Positions 26,106 to 34,255 are shown, counted from the stretch's first letter. The stretch is DNA of 64,000 nt from an uncultured bacterium (GCA_949283655.1 CASDTH010000004.1:1-64000); one strand, 5' to 3'. The notes: generated by a model not told the origin, from the sequence alone. Translations and numbers: made by a program.

Positions 26106-26672
26106 TCAAAGCGCCCAGATATTTGGGTTGGTGGTGGAAACGCCGAGCGCGCCCGCACCGAGCGCGCTGATCACATCCTCCTTTTCAGTAATGAGTCCGC
26201 CGGCGATCAGCGGCGTTTCCAGCTCGGCGCTGAGCTCGCGCAGAATCTTGGGCATAATGCCGGGCATAATCTCAAGCGCCTCCGGCGCGAGCAGTCCGGT
26301 TGTTTTTGCGGCGGTATGCATGGACAGGGAGTCTATGATGAAAATCCGCTGGATAGCAGATAGACCAAGCTCCTTTGCAATTTTGATCTGGCTGCTTTTT
26401 GTGGAGATAATGCCGGTGGGGCGGATGTGCTCTGCAATATAGCGTAGAGACACTGCGTCCCGAGAAAAGCCCTCAATCAGATCAACATGAATATAAATAT
26501 CCTTGCCGCACTGGCGCGCCCTCTCGACGATCCCCTGCAAATTAAAAATATTGCCGCACAGCAGGAAGATGATCTCGCTTGGGCTGGCGAGCGCAGCCTC
26601 CAGCGACTGCTCATCCTTTACGGCGGCAATCACGGGGTTGCGGGCGAGCGTATCGTAAAGATGTTGCTTCAT
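26106..26672 (-). CDS. glpP: Glycerol-3-phosphate-responsive antiterminator GlpP
   Basis: 188 residues, ATG after GGGAAAAGCAA. The family pattern is clear: NPVIAAVKDEQSLEAAL, HVDLIEGFSRD, GIISTKS, FIIDSLSM and AGGLITEKEDVISALGAGALGVSTTN. GlpP is a TIM-barrel protein that with glycerol-3-phosphate prevents early termination of glp mRNAs. The dehydratase genes follow it by 30 bases, an unusual neighbour. Its expected targets in this window are the glpA-like genes at 9.9-13 kb, although no clear antiterminator hairpin was found there. Confidence 0.88.
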   Translation of the reverse strand: MKQHLYDTLARNPVIAAVKDEQSLEAALASPSEIIFLLCGNIFNLQGIVERARQCGKDIYIHVDLIEGFSRDAVSLRYIAEHIRPTGIISTKSSQIKIAKELGLSAIQRIFIIDSLSMHTAAKTTGLLAPEALEIMPGIMPKILRELSAELETPLIAGGLITEKEDVISALGAGALGVSTTNPNIWAL

Positions 26673-26725
26673 TTGCTTTTCCCCTTTCCTGGGCGGTAAG
26701 GCCGTTTTCAAGAAATCTCTGCATA

Positions 26726-26754
26726 ATTATAGCATTCGAAAAGACAAAAGAAAA
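26726..26754 (-). promoter_or_regulatory. Probable promoter of glpP and the dehydratase genes
   Basis: Perfect minus-strand TATAAT (26726-26731) with a weak -35 TTTTCT (26749-26754) at 17 bases. Confidence 0.45.
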
Positions 26755-26869
26755 CCGTCTTTCAGGAGGAATGCAAAGATTCTATCCCTGGAGCGTTTTG
26801 TCGTTTTATATGGAACCGAAAATGTCGAAGCTCGATTTTGTAGACAAATAGAATACAAAATATGAATTC

Positions 26870-26880
26870 TATGGTTCATA
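26870..26880. promoter_or_regulatory. Shared 11-base element TATGGTTCATA, copy 1
   Basis: Lies five bases upstream of the -35 of the surface-protein gene. Together with the preceding TATGAA it forms an inverted repeat (TATGAA, 7 bases, TTCATA). The same 11 bases occur upstream of the 36-residue peptide gene at 33155-33165, suggesting a common regulator. Confidence 0.4.
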
Positions 26881-26884
26881 GGGC

Positions 26885-26913
26885 TTGCCTGAGAGAATTT
26901 TTTCTGCTATAAT
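26885..26913 (+). promoter_or_regulatory. Promoter of the DUF4474-like surface protein gene
   Basis: TTGCCT (26885-26890), 17-base spacer, perfect TATAAT (26908-26913). The leader is about 170 bases and can fold (CGGCGC...GCGCCG around 26959-26997). I recognise no riboswitch class in it. The rest of the 421-base gap to glpP holds no gene. Confidence 0.7.
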
Positions 26914-27093
26914 AACGACAATTAGAAACGTCTCATGGGTTCAATTTCGGCGGAAAAGCGGCGCCATATCACCGGGGGGTTCAACAGGCAGCGCCGTTTT
27001 GACGATATAGCTTCTTTCCGCAAAGCGCGGACGACAGTTTGCGCCGGGTGGAAAGGGCGGGAAAAACAGAAAATTTAGGAGGCAGTCAATTCG

Positions 27094-28290
27094 ATGAAAG
27101 AGCACAAACATGCTGCAAGGCTTCTTGCGGCGCTGATGACGTTGGCTCTGCTGTGTGGAATGCTGTTTGCCATGCCTGCGCAGGCGGCAGAGGAGCCTGA
27201 GACCACTCCGGCCGCTGTGGAGGAGTATGAAAACAGCCTGCTTGCCGCGCAGGAAGCCCTTGAGCAGGGCGCACAGGCGCAGATTGATACGCAGGCCGAT
27301 AAGAAGAGCGGCTTTGGCGTATCGAAGGATCCAGAGACGGGGATCTCCCAGATCGTGATGTATGTTGGCGATCTTGAAGTTCCGATGGGTCTGTTCTATG
27401 ACCCGGCGCAGGAGATCTTCTATGGCGCGAACAATGCCGGCCTTCTGGGCATCGGCTTTGATTTTGACGTGGCGCAGAAGATTTTCTACACGCCAATCAA
27501 CCCTTGGCAGCGCAACTTTGGCTTCTGCGAGCTATATGATGCAGCTGCGCCGTTCACCGGGATGTTCTACAACACCGTCCGCTTTAAGTTTGAGTATGCA
27601 GGCAAGGATTGGTTGATTCAGCTGTGGAAGGGCCAGTATGGTATCACCACGGGCGGTGAGCTCGGCGTTTACAACAAGAGCCAAAACCGCGAGACAGAGT
27701 TTTATGACTGCGCCTCGGATGAGGATATGCTGAACATGGGCTTCACCCTTTCTAAGAAGGGCGTAGGCGAGTTGTTTACCCGCAAGATGCAGATGCACTG
27801 GTGGCAAACAGGCTTTGTGGTTTTAATGGCCACGCCGCCTTCGGCGCTGACGATGTCCTGCAAGATTGACATGAAGGATGCCGATATGCTCAAGGCTTTT
27901 GAGCAGTCCATGCTGGAGCAGGGCTTCAAAAAGGGCGACGGCGAGACGGACGGCACCTATGCCATCGACGGCCTGCGCGTAACCTTTACGTGGGGTCAGA
28001 AGGTAGCGGCTGAAACCCAGGATGCGGCGGACGATACGCAGGCTCCGGAGGATGTTGAGGTCAATGTGACGCCGACTGAGGCTGCGCCGGTCGTTAATGA
28101 GACGCCGGTTGAGCAGCAGGATGCGGCGGAGACGCTTCCTCAGCCGGAGGATCCCAACATGGTAGAAAATGCAGAAATCCCTGAAACCGGCGACAGCGGC
28201 GTGATTGCCCTTGGCGTTCTGGCGGGCGCAAGCGCATTGACGCTTGGCGTAGTGGCCGTGCTAAAGAAGAAAAAAAGCGGCAATGCATAA
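27094..28290 (+). CDS. Secreted sortase-anchored protein with DUF4474-like domain
   Basis: 398 residues, ATG after AGGAGG. A signal peptide (residues ~1-32, ending PAQA) is followed by a short acidic, Ala-rich stretch. Then comes a domain of ~200 residues rich in aromatic residues (PINPWQRNFGFCELYD, DWLIQLWKGQYGITTGGE), which matches my memory of DUF4474. After an acidic Pro/Thr linker the C-terminus has IPETGDSG, a hydrophobic segment and KKKKSGNA, an LPxTG-type cell-wall sorting signal. It should be displayed on the surface. Function unknown. The leader is long and a strong terminator follows. Confidence 0.78.
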   Translation: MKEHKHAARLLAALMTLALLCGMLFAMPAQAAEEPETTPAAVEEYENSLLAAQEALEQGAQAQIDTQADKKSGFGVSKDPETGISQIVMYVGDLEVPMGLFYDPAQEIFYGANNAGLLGIGFDFDVAQKIFYTPINPWQRNFGFCELYDAAAPFTGMFYNTVRFKFEYAGKDWLIQLWKGQYGITTGGELGVYNKSQNRETEFYDCASDEDMLNMGFTLSKKGVGELFTRKMQMHWWQTGFVVLMATPPSALTMSCKIDMKDADMLKAFEQSMLEQGFKKGDGETDGTYAIDGLRVTFTWGQKVAAETQDAADDTQAPEDVEVNVTPTEAAPVVNETPVEQQDAAETLPQPEDPNMVENAEIPETGDSGVIALGVLAGASALTLGVVAVLKKKKSGNA

Positions 28291-28332
28291 AAGCAATTGA
28301 ACCGCTGAAAACCTTAATAAGGGATTAAATCG

Positions 28333-28367
28333 GGCAGGCGGAGGAAGCCCTCCGCCTGCCTGTTTTT
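28333..28367 (+). terminator. Terminator of the surface protein gene
   Basis: Perfect 12-base stem GGCAGGCGGAGG/CCTCCGCCTGCC, 4-base loop, then TGTTTTTG. Confidence 0.9.
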
Positions 28368-28384
28368 GTGGTAGGAGGGGCTTT

Positions 28385-28640
28385 ATGCGCAGAGGGGGAC
28401 AGTGGGCTTTCAGGACCCCACAACGGCGCCTATGATCGTGCGGCCCGGGTCAAATAGAACGCCTCTACCTACCCGTAGAAACCATGGCTGCCAGTTGAAA
28501 GCTTTGCGGAGCCCTACCCGCAGGTTTAGTGGAAGAGCGTGCGGAGATGGGTTGGCACTCTGCTCGCCTGGGGGCGTGACGGTTACCTGCCGTGCTCCCG
28601 AACCGGCATGGAAGCGCTGTGGATTCATTACGAAATAACA
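28385..28640 (+). ncRNA. Long structured RNA candidate, possibly raiA-motif RNA
   Basis: About 250 bases between a terminator and the next gene with no credible reading frame but dense, RNA-like pairing: GTGGG-CTTTCAGGAC-CCCAC, GGCT...AGCC, GCGGAGATGG...TCTGC, CGG-TTACCTG-CCG. It has unpaired purine-rich runs (GGGTCAAATAGAACGCC) typical of conserved tertiary contacts. The look and length fit the raiA-motif ncRNA class known from Firmicutes and Actinobacteria. That assignment is from memory and not verified. RNase P, tmRNA and SRP RNA signatures are absent. The strand is inferred from flanking genes. Confidence 0.5.
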
Positions 28641-28788
28641 TGGATGTTTTGGTTATTACTTATGGCTGCTGGATGGCGGCATTTCATAGGATGATTGGAG
28701 TGGGCGGCTTGTACGAAGAGTTAACACCGGCAATCCGGCTCTTAATGCTGTGGCCTTGTCCCATAGCGTGTGGGGAGGTGCGGTAGCT

Positions 28789-29916
28789 TTGGATTTGCAT
28801 AGGCGCTCAGCCTGCAGCAATACGGGCAAGTTTTCAACGAAGGAGGAATGGCGTGCCGCTATGGAAAAACGGGCGGCGGCGCTGCTGGACGGTAGGCGAC
28901 TGCTTGGCACGCGGAGGATAGGCCCCTGGCACGCGCGCCGAGGCGGTGGAGACTCCCTTGTGCAAGGGCGGCGGGAGATGGCAAAGCTCCTGCTGGCAGC
29001 GGGGCTATATGAGAGGTTGACTCCGGCGCTGTTTCAAGCGGGGCAAACACACATCGCATCTCTTTTAACGCAGGAGGGAGCGTGGAGGAGCCAACCGGTG
29101 TGCGCAGGCGATGCGCTGCTGGCCTATGCGGTGCTATCCTATCCGGGTACCGATCTCGCTTTTGTGCGGCCTGCTATGGAGCAAACGGCGCTGCTATTGC
29201 AGGGCTTAGCTGGAGAAACAGGCACCGTGCCGGCGGACACGACCAGGCCTTCTATTCGGCTGGCGCAGACGGTGGCGGATATCTGCCCGTTTTTAACGGC
29301 TTATGCAGCCGCCTATGGCGAGCCTTTCTACCGGAATCTTGCCATGCGGCAAATGGATGAATATTTGCGCATGGGGCTTCACCCCTCTGCGGGGCTTCCG
29401 GCTGAGGGGTTTGACAGCAGCTCCGGGCTACCGGTTGGAGCGTTTGGGTGGAGCGGTGCATGCGAAGCGCTCGCTTTTGGGCTGATGGAAACAATCAGGC
29501 AGCTCCCTGTGGAGGATGCGTGCAGTGTAAGCTTGGCGGTGCATAGCCGGCTGTTGGCAGGGCGGCTTTGCGCACTGTGGGAGGGAAATGGTTGCTTCCC
29601 GCGCTTACCAGCCTCTTCACTAACAGATATAGAAGCATCCTCTATTATCGCTGCCTTTTTGCAGGATGCTTACCAGCGGACGAAGGATAGGCAATACCTG
29701 GCGCCTATTTTTTGCACGCAAAAGGAACTGCGGCGGCGCACAGGACAAAACGGCTGGGTAGGAGCTGCCCAGCCGCCCAACGAAGCCATTGGGTTTTATT
29801 CTACGGAGGAAACGGCTACCGTGGGCGCTCTTGCAGCGGCGCTTTATGCTGTGGCAAAGCTGGAGTGTCCGTATGAGATGGCTGACGATGAAAATAGCCA
29901 GGAGGGAGGAGCGTAA
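28789..29916 (+). CDS. Unrecognised protein, possibly (alpha/alpha)6 glycosidase-like
   Basis: 375 residues if started at TTG ten bases after GGGGAGG; the ATG at 28861 is an alternative with a 14-base spacing from GGAGG. Mostly helical, no signal peptide. The stretch AEGFDSSSGLPVGAFGWSGACEALAFGLMETI resembles the WGRGNGW-type region of six-hairpin GH88/GH105 hydrolases, but the match is loose. It ends flush against the next gene (TAA then ATG), so the two are coupled. Function not assigned. Confidence 0.6.
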   Translation: MDLHRRSACSNTGKFSTKEEWRAAMEKRAAALLDGRRLLGTRRIGPWHARRGGGDSLVQGRREMAKLLLAAGLYERLTPALFQAGQTHIASLLTQEGAWRSQPVCAGDALLAYAVLSYPGTDLAFVRPAMEQTALLLQGLAGETGTVPADTTRPSIRLAQTVADICPFLTAYAAAYGEPFYRNLAMRQMDEYLRMGLHPSAGLPAEGFDSSSGLPVGAFGWSGACEALAFGLMETIRQLPVEDACSVSLAVHSRLLAGRLCALWEGNGCFPRLPASSLTDIEASSIIAAFLQDAYQRTKDRQYLAPIFCTQKELRRRTGQNGWVGAAQPPNEAIGFYSTEETATVGALAAALYAVAKLECPYEMADDENSQEGGA

Positions 29917-32253
29917 ATGGGCCGGCTTTTTATCTTACTACTTGCGGTGGGCGTATTTCCTGTTTTGGCGGTGCAGCTGCAAAGCATTTTGTGGATTGAG
30001 GGCTCGCCCGGGCGTGGGAAGAGCTCTTATCTCACAGGCATTCTTTGCTCGGCGGGCGCTGTAGTGGTTGTTGCGGTTGGCTTCTACTGTATTGCGGGCC
30101 ATAACCCACTGACGTGGAGCAGCTCCTCTTTTTTACTGCTGCTGCTCGCCGCCCTGGCGGGCGATTTACTGTGGCTTTTGTTTCGCACCCGGCCGGTATA
30201 CCGCCACAAGGAGCATCCACTTCGGAGAGAGCTTTATGTGGTTTGCGGGCTACTGCTGGCCGTTATTGTGCTGGAAACGACCGCGTTTAACTTCCGGGCG
30301 TTTGAATCCCTGCGGTTTGAGCCGATCACCGGCTATTCCGTTGCGGGCGAAAATATTCGAATGACCATGGAGGAGAATGGCGCCTGCCAGATCCGCACCA
30401 GTGGGGATACCATTGAATTGCTGGATATCGGGCAAGAGGTGAAAAATATGCGCCTGAGCGTACGCACAGGGAACGGCGGGGCCTATACAGCCAAGGTAAC
30501 TCTCTTTGCGACGGATGAGGCGAATGCGCTGTATTTTGCGCTCCCACAGAGGATGATTTCCTCCCAGGTGGAGCGCACGCAGTATTTTCGCCTGCACCTC
30601 AGTGGCGATTCCGAGAAGCTAAAGATCCAGTTGACGGATTTTGAAGAGGATGAGGCTGTTGTTGAGGTGCAGTTAAATACACAGGTCCCTTACAGCATCT
30701 CTCTGCTGCGGCTAGCGGCTGTGTTTGCAGGCGCGGTCTTTTTGCTTCTGATTCGGCCGGGCTCGCCGCTCTACCGCTACCGCCTGCGCTGGAAGCTCCC
30801 TTGGCAGCGGATGCTGATCTTTGGCTATGCTGCGCTTCAGCTTGTGCTGCTCGCGGGCCTGACTATGCAGAACAATACGATGGTGCATGCACAGCAGGTG
30901 TATGCCCACCATGCGCAATATCAGGAGCTGGCGCGGGCGTTTGCACGGGGTGAGCTGTTTATTGACGATGAACCGTCTGATTCGCTGCGCTCCATGGAGA
31001 ATCCTTATGATACGCTGCTGCGCCGCCAGGTAGTCAACGAGCAGGCGGGGGAAACCTACCGGTGGGATACCTCCTATTATGAGGGGAAATATTATGTCTA
31101 TTTTGGCGTTTTGCCGGTACTGCTCTTTTACTTGCCGTTTTATTTGCTGACTGGGCAGGATTTTCAGACGGTGTGGGGGATTGTGATTTGCGAAGCATTC
31201 TGGATTATGGGGGTAATCCTGCTGCTGAGCGCCTTGGCTCGGAGATATTTCCCGAAGACGCCGCTGCTGGTCTTTCTCCTACTCTGTATGACGTTTATCA
31301 ATGGCTGCGGCCTGCTCTGGATTGCACAATCGCCCAGTTTTTATTGCCTGCCGATTTTACTGGCGGCGGTATTGGCGGTGTGGGCGCTGTATTTTTGGAT
31401 CTCCGCTCAGCAGGGAGAGACGCTCTCCAAAGGATATCTCTTTGCCGGTGGGCTGTGCGCGGCATTGACGGCGGCGAGCAGGCCGCAGTTCCTGGTGGTT
31501 TGCATTCCCGCGGTTGCGCTGTTTTGGGATGCGGTATTCCACAGGCGAACGCTCCTTTCAAAGAAAAGCTTGGGCGCAACGGCGGCCCTGGCAGTTCCTT
31601 TCTTTGTCGTGGCGGCAGGCGTCATGTATTATAACGCGGCGCGATTTGGCTCTGTATTCGATTTTGGCGCAAATTATAACCTGACGACCAACGATATGAC
31701 GCGGCGCGGGCTTGTGCCGGGGCGGATCCCGCTGGGGTTCTTTACCTATTTCTTTCAACCTCCCGCAATCTCTTCCCAATTCCCTTATCTAAAAAATGTG
31801 TCCATTGAAACTGGCTATATGGGGATGACCATTACGGAGGCATTTTTTGGCGGCGCCTTTGCCACAAACCTGACGCTACTGTTTGGCCTATTCCCGCGCT
31901 GTGTCAAGCGGGAGCTGAAAGAAAAGCGGCTGTATGCGTTTACCCTCCTGGCGCTGGCAGCCAGCGCGCTGGTTGTGGTAGCGGATACGGAAATGGCTGG
32001 CCTGCTCCAGCGCTATATCACGGATTTTGCGTGGCTGCTCGCGTTGGCGGCGGCGATCGTAGCAATGGCCATGTTTGAAAAATGGCGGGCTGGAGAAATG
32101 CGCCGGGGGCTGCTATATGTTTTTGCGGCTTTCTGCGCCCTGAGCCTGCTATATGACCTGTTGCTGTATTTCTCGCCGGGTGAGACCTCAATTGCCAGAG
32201 AGAACCCCGCATTTTATTACACCGTTTCAAGCCTGGTGCGGTTTTGGGCGTGA
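29917..32253 (+). CDS. Polytopic membrane protein, GT-C glycosyltransferase-like
   Basis: 778 residues with about 12-14 predicted membrane segments and one large beta-rich extracellular region (~residues 120-245, FNFRAFESLRFEPITGYSVA and following). The second half, with WDTSYYEGKYYVYFGVLPVL, repeated Leu-rich helices and AASRPQFLVV, resembles large GT-C-type membrane proteins that use lipid-linked sugars. A catalytic acid pair such as the DE in FIDDEPSDS is possible. It is coupled to the preceding gene and may act with it in surface glycan assembly. The family assignment is tentative. Confidence 0.65.
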   Translation: MGRLFILLLAVGVFPVLAVQLQSILWIEGSPGRGKSSYLTGILCSAGAVVVVAVGFYCIAGHNPLTWSSSSFLLLLLAALAGDLLWLLFRTRPVYRHKEHPLRRELYVVCGLLLAVIVLETTAFNFRAFESLRFEPITGYSVAGENIRMTMEENGACQIRTSGDTIELLDIGQEVKNMRLSVRTGNGGAYTAKVTLFATDEANALYFALPQRMISSQVERTQYFRLHLSGDSEKLKIQLTDFEEDEAVVEVQLNTQVPYSISLLRLAAVFAGAVFLLLIRPGSPLYRYRLRWKLPWQRMLIFGYAALQLVLLAGLTMQNNTMVHAQQVYAHHAQYQELARAFARGELFIDDEPSDSLRSMENPYDTLLRRQVVNEQAGETYRWDTSYYEGKYYVYFGVLPVLLFYLPFYLLTGQDFQTVWGIVICEAFWIMGVILLLSALARRYFPKTPLLVFLLLCMTFINGCGLLWIAQSPSFYCLPILLAAVLAVWALYFWISAQQGETLSKGYLFAGGLCAALTAASRPQFLVVCIPAVALFWDAVFHRRTLLSKKSLGATAALAVPFFVVAAGVMYYNAARFGSVFDFGANYNLTTNDMTRRGLVPGRIPLGFFTYFFQPPAISSQFPYLKNVSIETGYMGMTITEAFFGGAFATNLTLLFGLFPRCVKRELKEKRLYAFTLLALAASALVVVADTEMAGLLQRYITDFAWLLALAAAIVAMAMFEKWRAGEMRRGLLYVFAAFCALSLLYDLLLYFSPGETSIARENPAFYYTVSSLVRFWA

Positions 32254-32271
32254 TCCAGCGGCAGATTGGGC

Positions 32272-32300
32272 TTGTTTTCGACGGCGGAACGCAGTATACT
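32272..32300 (+). promoter_or_regulatory. Promoter of the NYN-LOTUS gene
   Basis: TTGTTT (32272-32277), 17-base spacer, TATACT (32295-32300), 39 bases ahead of the start codon. Confidence 0.6.
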
Positions 32301-32338
32301 AAAATGAGATATCAGAAAAGCTTGAAAGGAGCGTGTTT

Positions 32339-33118
32339 ATGGAGGAGGCCTCATCGGATCTCCGCTTGGCGGTTTTAATCGATGCTGATAATGTTCCATA
32401 CGCCAACGTCAAGGCGATGCTGGCGGAGATTGCGCGTTATGGCACGCCAACCATCAAACGCATCTATGGCGATTGGACGCAGCCAACGCTTTCCGGGTGG
32501 AAAAAGGTTCTGCTGGAGAACGCAATCTCGCCCATCCAGCAATATAGCTATACGACGGGCAAAAACTCAACCGATTCCGCGATGATTATCGACGCGATGG
32601 ATCTTTTATACACCAACCGTGTGGACGGCTTCTGCCTGGTGTCGAGCGACTGTGATTTTACCCGGCTTGCTACCCGCTTGCGCGAGGCGGGTAAGCTGGT
32701 AATCGGCATTGGCGAGCAAAAAACGCCTACGCCGTTTATTGCGGCCTGCGACCGGTTTATTTATCTGGAAATTTTGCCAGATGAGAAAAAGAAAAAGCAG
32801 CAGCAAACGAAAAGCAAAAGCCAGGCCGCGCCGGAGGAACAGGGGATGCCGGCTTCCGCGCGCCGAAAGAAAACCCGCTTGCCGCAGGATGTGGCGGAGA
32901 TGATCGTCGCCTCCGTTAATGACCTGGCAGATGAGAATGGCTGGGCCTTTTTGGGCGATGTCGGGAACCTTCTGCTCAAAAAGCAGCCGTCGTTTGACAG
33001 CCGCAATTATGGCTACCCGAAGCTATCGCAGCTGATTCAGGCGATGGATTATTTTGAGATTGAGCCGCGCGACACGGCGAATGCCCATGTGAAGCATATT
33101 TTTATTCGTGAAAAATGA
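32339..33118 (+). CDS. NYN-domain ribonuclease-like protein with C-terminal OST-HTH/LOTUS domain
   Basis: 259 residues, ATG seven bases after AAAGGAG. The N-terminal NYN (PIN-like) domain keeps the acidic metal-binding residues: AVLIDADNVPY, TDSAMIIDAMDLLY and LVSSDCDFTRLA. A Lys/Gln-rich linker (residues ~148-175) leads to an OST-HTH/LOTUS domain (VAEMIVASVNDLADENGWAFLGDVGNLL) that should bind RNA. Such proteins are predicted RNases or RNA regulators. No RNA-processing partner is adjacent; the next gene is the 36-residue peptide gene. Confidence 0.88.
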   Translation: MEEASSDLRLAVLIDADNVPYANVKAMLAEIARYGTPTIKRIYGDWTQPTLSGWKKVLLENAISPIQQYSYTTGKNSTDSAMIIDAMDLLYTNRVDGFCLVSSDCDFTRLATRLREAGKLVIGIGEQKTPTPFIAACDRFIYLEILPDEKKKKQQQTKSKSQAAPEEQGMPASARRKKTRLPQDVAEMIVASVNDLADENGWAFLGDVGNLLLKKQPSFDSRNYGYPKLSQLIQAMDYFEIEPRDTANAHVKHIFIREK

Positions 33119-33154
33119 TATGAAAAGGCAGCTTTTTGTAAGCGGTCGTTCATA

Positions 33155-33196
33155 TATGGTTCATATTTTTACCTTAAAATATAAACAATGAACCAT
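33155..33196. promoter_or_regulatory. Operator-like inverted repeat upstream of the small peptide gene (copy 2 of TATGGTTCATA)
   Basis: ATGGTTCAT (33156-33164) and ATGAACCAT (33188-33196) are exact 9-base inverted copies flanking a TAAAAT (33175-33180) that may be the -10. The left arm is part of the 11-base element shared with 26870-26880. This is the layout of a repressor site around a promoter. Confidence 0.5.
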
Positions 33197-33226
33197 GATG
33201 ATTTCGTATAGAAAGGAAGTGTTTCA

Positions 33227-33337
33227 ATGATCGCGATTATGGAGATTGTCCTGAGCCTGCTCAGCGCTATTTCAAATCCCCTTGCCGAGGCTTTTGGCGA
33301 TTGGATGCAGTCCATTGTGCTTGGCATCTTTGGCTAA
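33227..33337 (+). CDS. 36-residue hydrophobic, acidic peptide, unknown
   Basis: Starts with ATG ten bases after AAAGGAAG and reads MIAIMEIVLSLLSAISNP at its N-terminus, ending SIVLGIFG. The composition is strongly hydrophobic with three acidic residues and no Lys or Arg, so it could be an amphipathic or membrane peptide. It has an operator-like inverted repeat upstream and a strong terminator right after, which argues for a real monocistronic gene. Candidates are a small membrane regulator, a leaderless bacteriocin or a type I toxin. The lack of basic residues speaks against the usual toxins and modulins. Confidence 0.55.
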   Translation: MIAIMEIVLSLLSAISNPLAEAFGDWMQSIVLGIFG

Positions 33338-33351
33338 ACGGAATAAAAAAT

Positions 33352-33386
33352 GCTCTGGGAGGCATGTGCTTCCCGGAGCGTTTTTT
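33352..33386. terminator. Bidirectional terminator between the peptide gene and plsC
   Basis: Stem GCTCTGGGA/TCCCGGAGC (one G-T pair) with T runs on both strands: TTTTTT on plus, ATTTTTTATT on minus. It serves both the small peptide gene and plsC. Confidence 0.85.
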
Positions 33387-33471
33387 ATTTTACAATAGAC
33401 AGGGGAAAAACACAATGGGATTGCAGGCGCCTTACCATTTCGCCTTTTAAAGAAGACCGGAGGAATTCTTT

Positions 33472-34191
33472 TTACATGTGCGTGCCGGCGGCTGCGGCGA
33501 TTTTCTCACGCACAGCAGCCCCCAGCCCTTTGCGCTCTTCCCGGCTCAAGCCTGCAGTAGAGATAGGCGGCAAAACAGTGAGTGTGACGCGGGCCGGCTT
33601 GATCCACATATGGTTTGCCTCCATCACCAGGTAAGTACCGCTGATACGAACGGGAACAAGTGGCACCTGAGCCTTTTCCGCCATTTTAAAAGCACCGCTT
33701 TTAAATTCTCCCATTTCTTCGCCGCGACTGCGCGTCCCCTCCGGGAAAATGGTGATGGAATACCCCTTTTGCAGCAGGGCAACGCCTTCCCGAAGGGATT
33801 CCATAGCACTGCGCGCATTTTCCCGATCCAAAAAGATACAGCCGAGATACCGCATCCAGGTGCGGATCATGGGGATTTTATCTGCCTCCTTTTTAGCGAT
33901 CAGGCCGTGTGGTTGATCCAAATATCCAAGCAGGGTAGGAATATCGAACAGACCCTGATGGTTGCTCACGAATACACAGGCGCCTGTGGGGATGTTTTCA
34001 AGCCCGTGGACAGCTACCTTTACCCCTGCAAGCCTCAATAGCCTACGGGACCATTTCTGCACAGCTTGGGATACCAGCGCATCTCTTTCCTCGATTTTGC
34101 CGGATCGTGTCAGCTTTTTCGCGTGATGTATCTTGGGAAGGACGGCGATGAGATAACCCCAAAAGTATAGGAACCAAACGATTGTCCGCAT
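33472..34191 (-). CDS. plsC: 1-acyl-sn-glycerol-3-phosphate acyltransferase PlsC
   Basis: 239 residues, ATG ten bases after AAAGGAG. One N-terminal membrane segment (residues 1-20) precedes the acyltransferase motifs: NHQGLFD (the HX4D motif), FLDRENARSA, FPEGTRSRG and PLVPVRISGTY. It makes phosphatidic acid from lysophosphatidic acid at the membrane. It follows pheA but has its own promoter. Together with acpP and the fakA-like gene it is one of three lipid genes in the window. Confidence 0.93.
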   Translation of the reverse strand: MRTIVWFLYFWGYLIAVLPKIHHAKKLTRSGKIEERDALVSQAVQKWSRRLLRLAGVKVAVHGLENIPTGACVFVSNHQGLFDIPTLLGYLDQPHGLIAKKEADKIPMIRTWMRYLGCIFLDRENARSAMESLREGVALLQKGYSITIFPEGTRSRGEEMGEFKSGAFKMAEKAQVPLVPVRISGTYLVMEANHMWIKPARVTLTVLPPISTAGLSREERKGLGAAVREKIAAAAGTHM

Positions 34192-34226
34192 ACGATAGAA
34201 TCTCCTTTGTTGTATATTGCCGTGCC

Positions 34227-34255
34227 ATCATAACATTCCAACAGCCCAAAGGCAA
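34227..34255 (-). promoter_or_regulatory. Promoter of plsC
   Basis: Minus-strand TTGCCT (34250-34255), 17-base spacer, TATGAT (34227-34232). Confidence 0.6.

Noticed and set aside
26920..27093. Long leader of the surface protein gene considered as a c-di-GMP or c-di-AMP riboswitch
   Set aside because: The conserved aptamer sequences of those classes are not present; only generic hairpins can be drawn.
28640..28786. Small frame beginning MDVLVITYGCWMAAFHRM after the structured RNA candidate
   Set aside because: No ribosome-binding site, and it overlaps the start of the next gene; more likely non-coding sequence.
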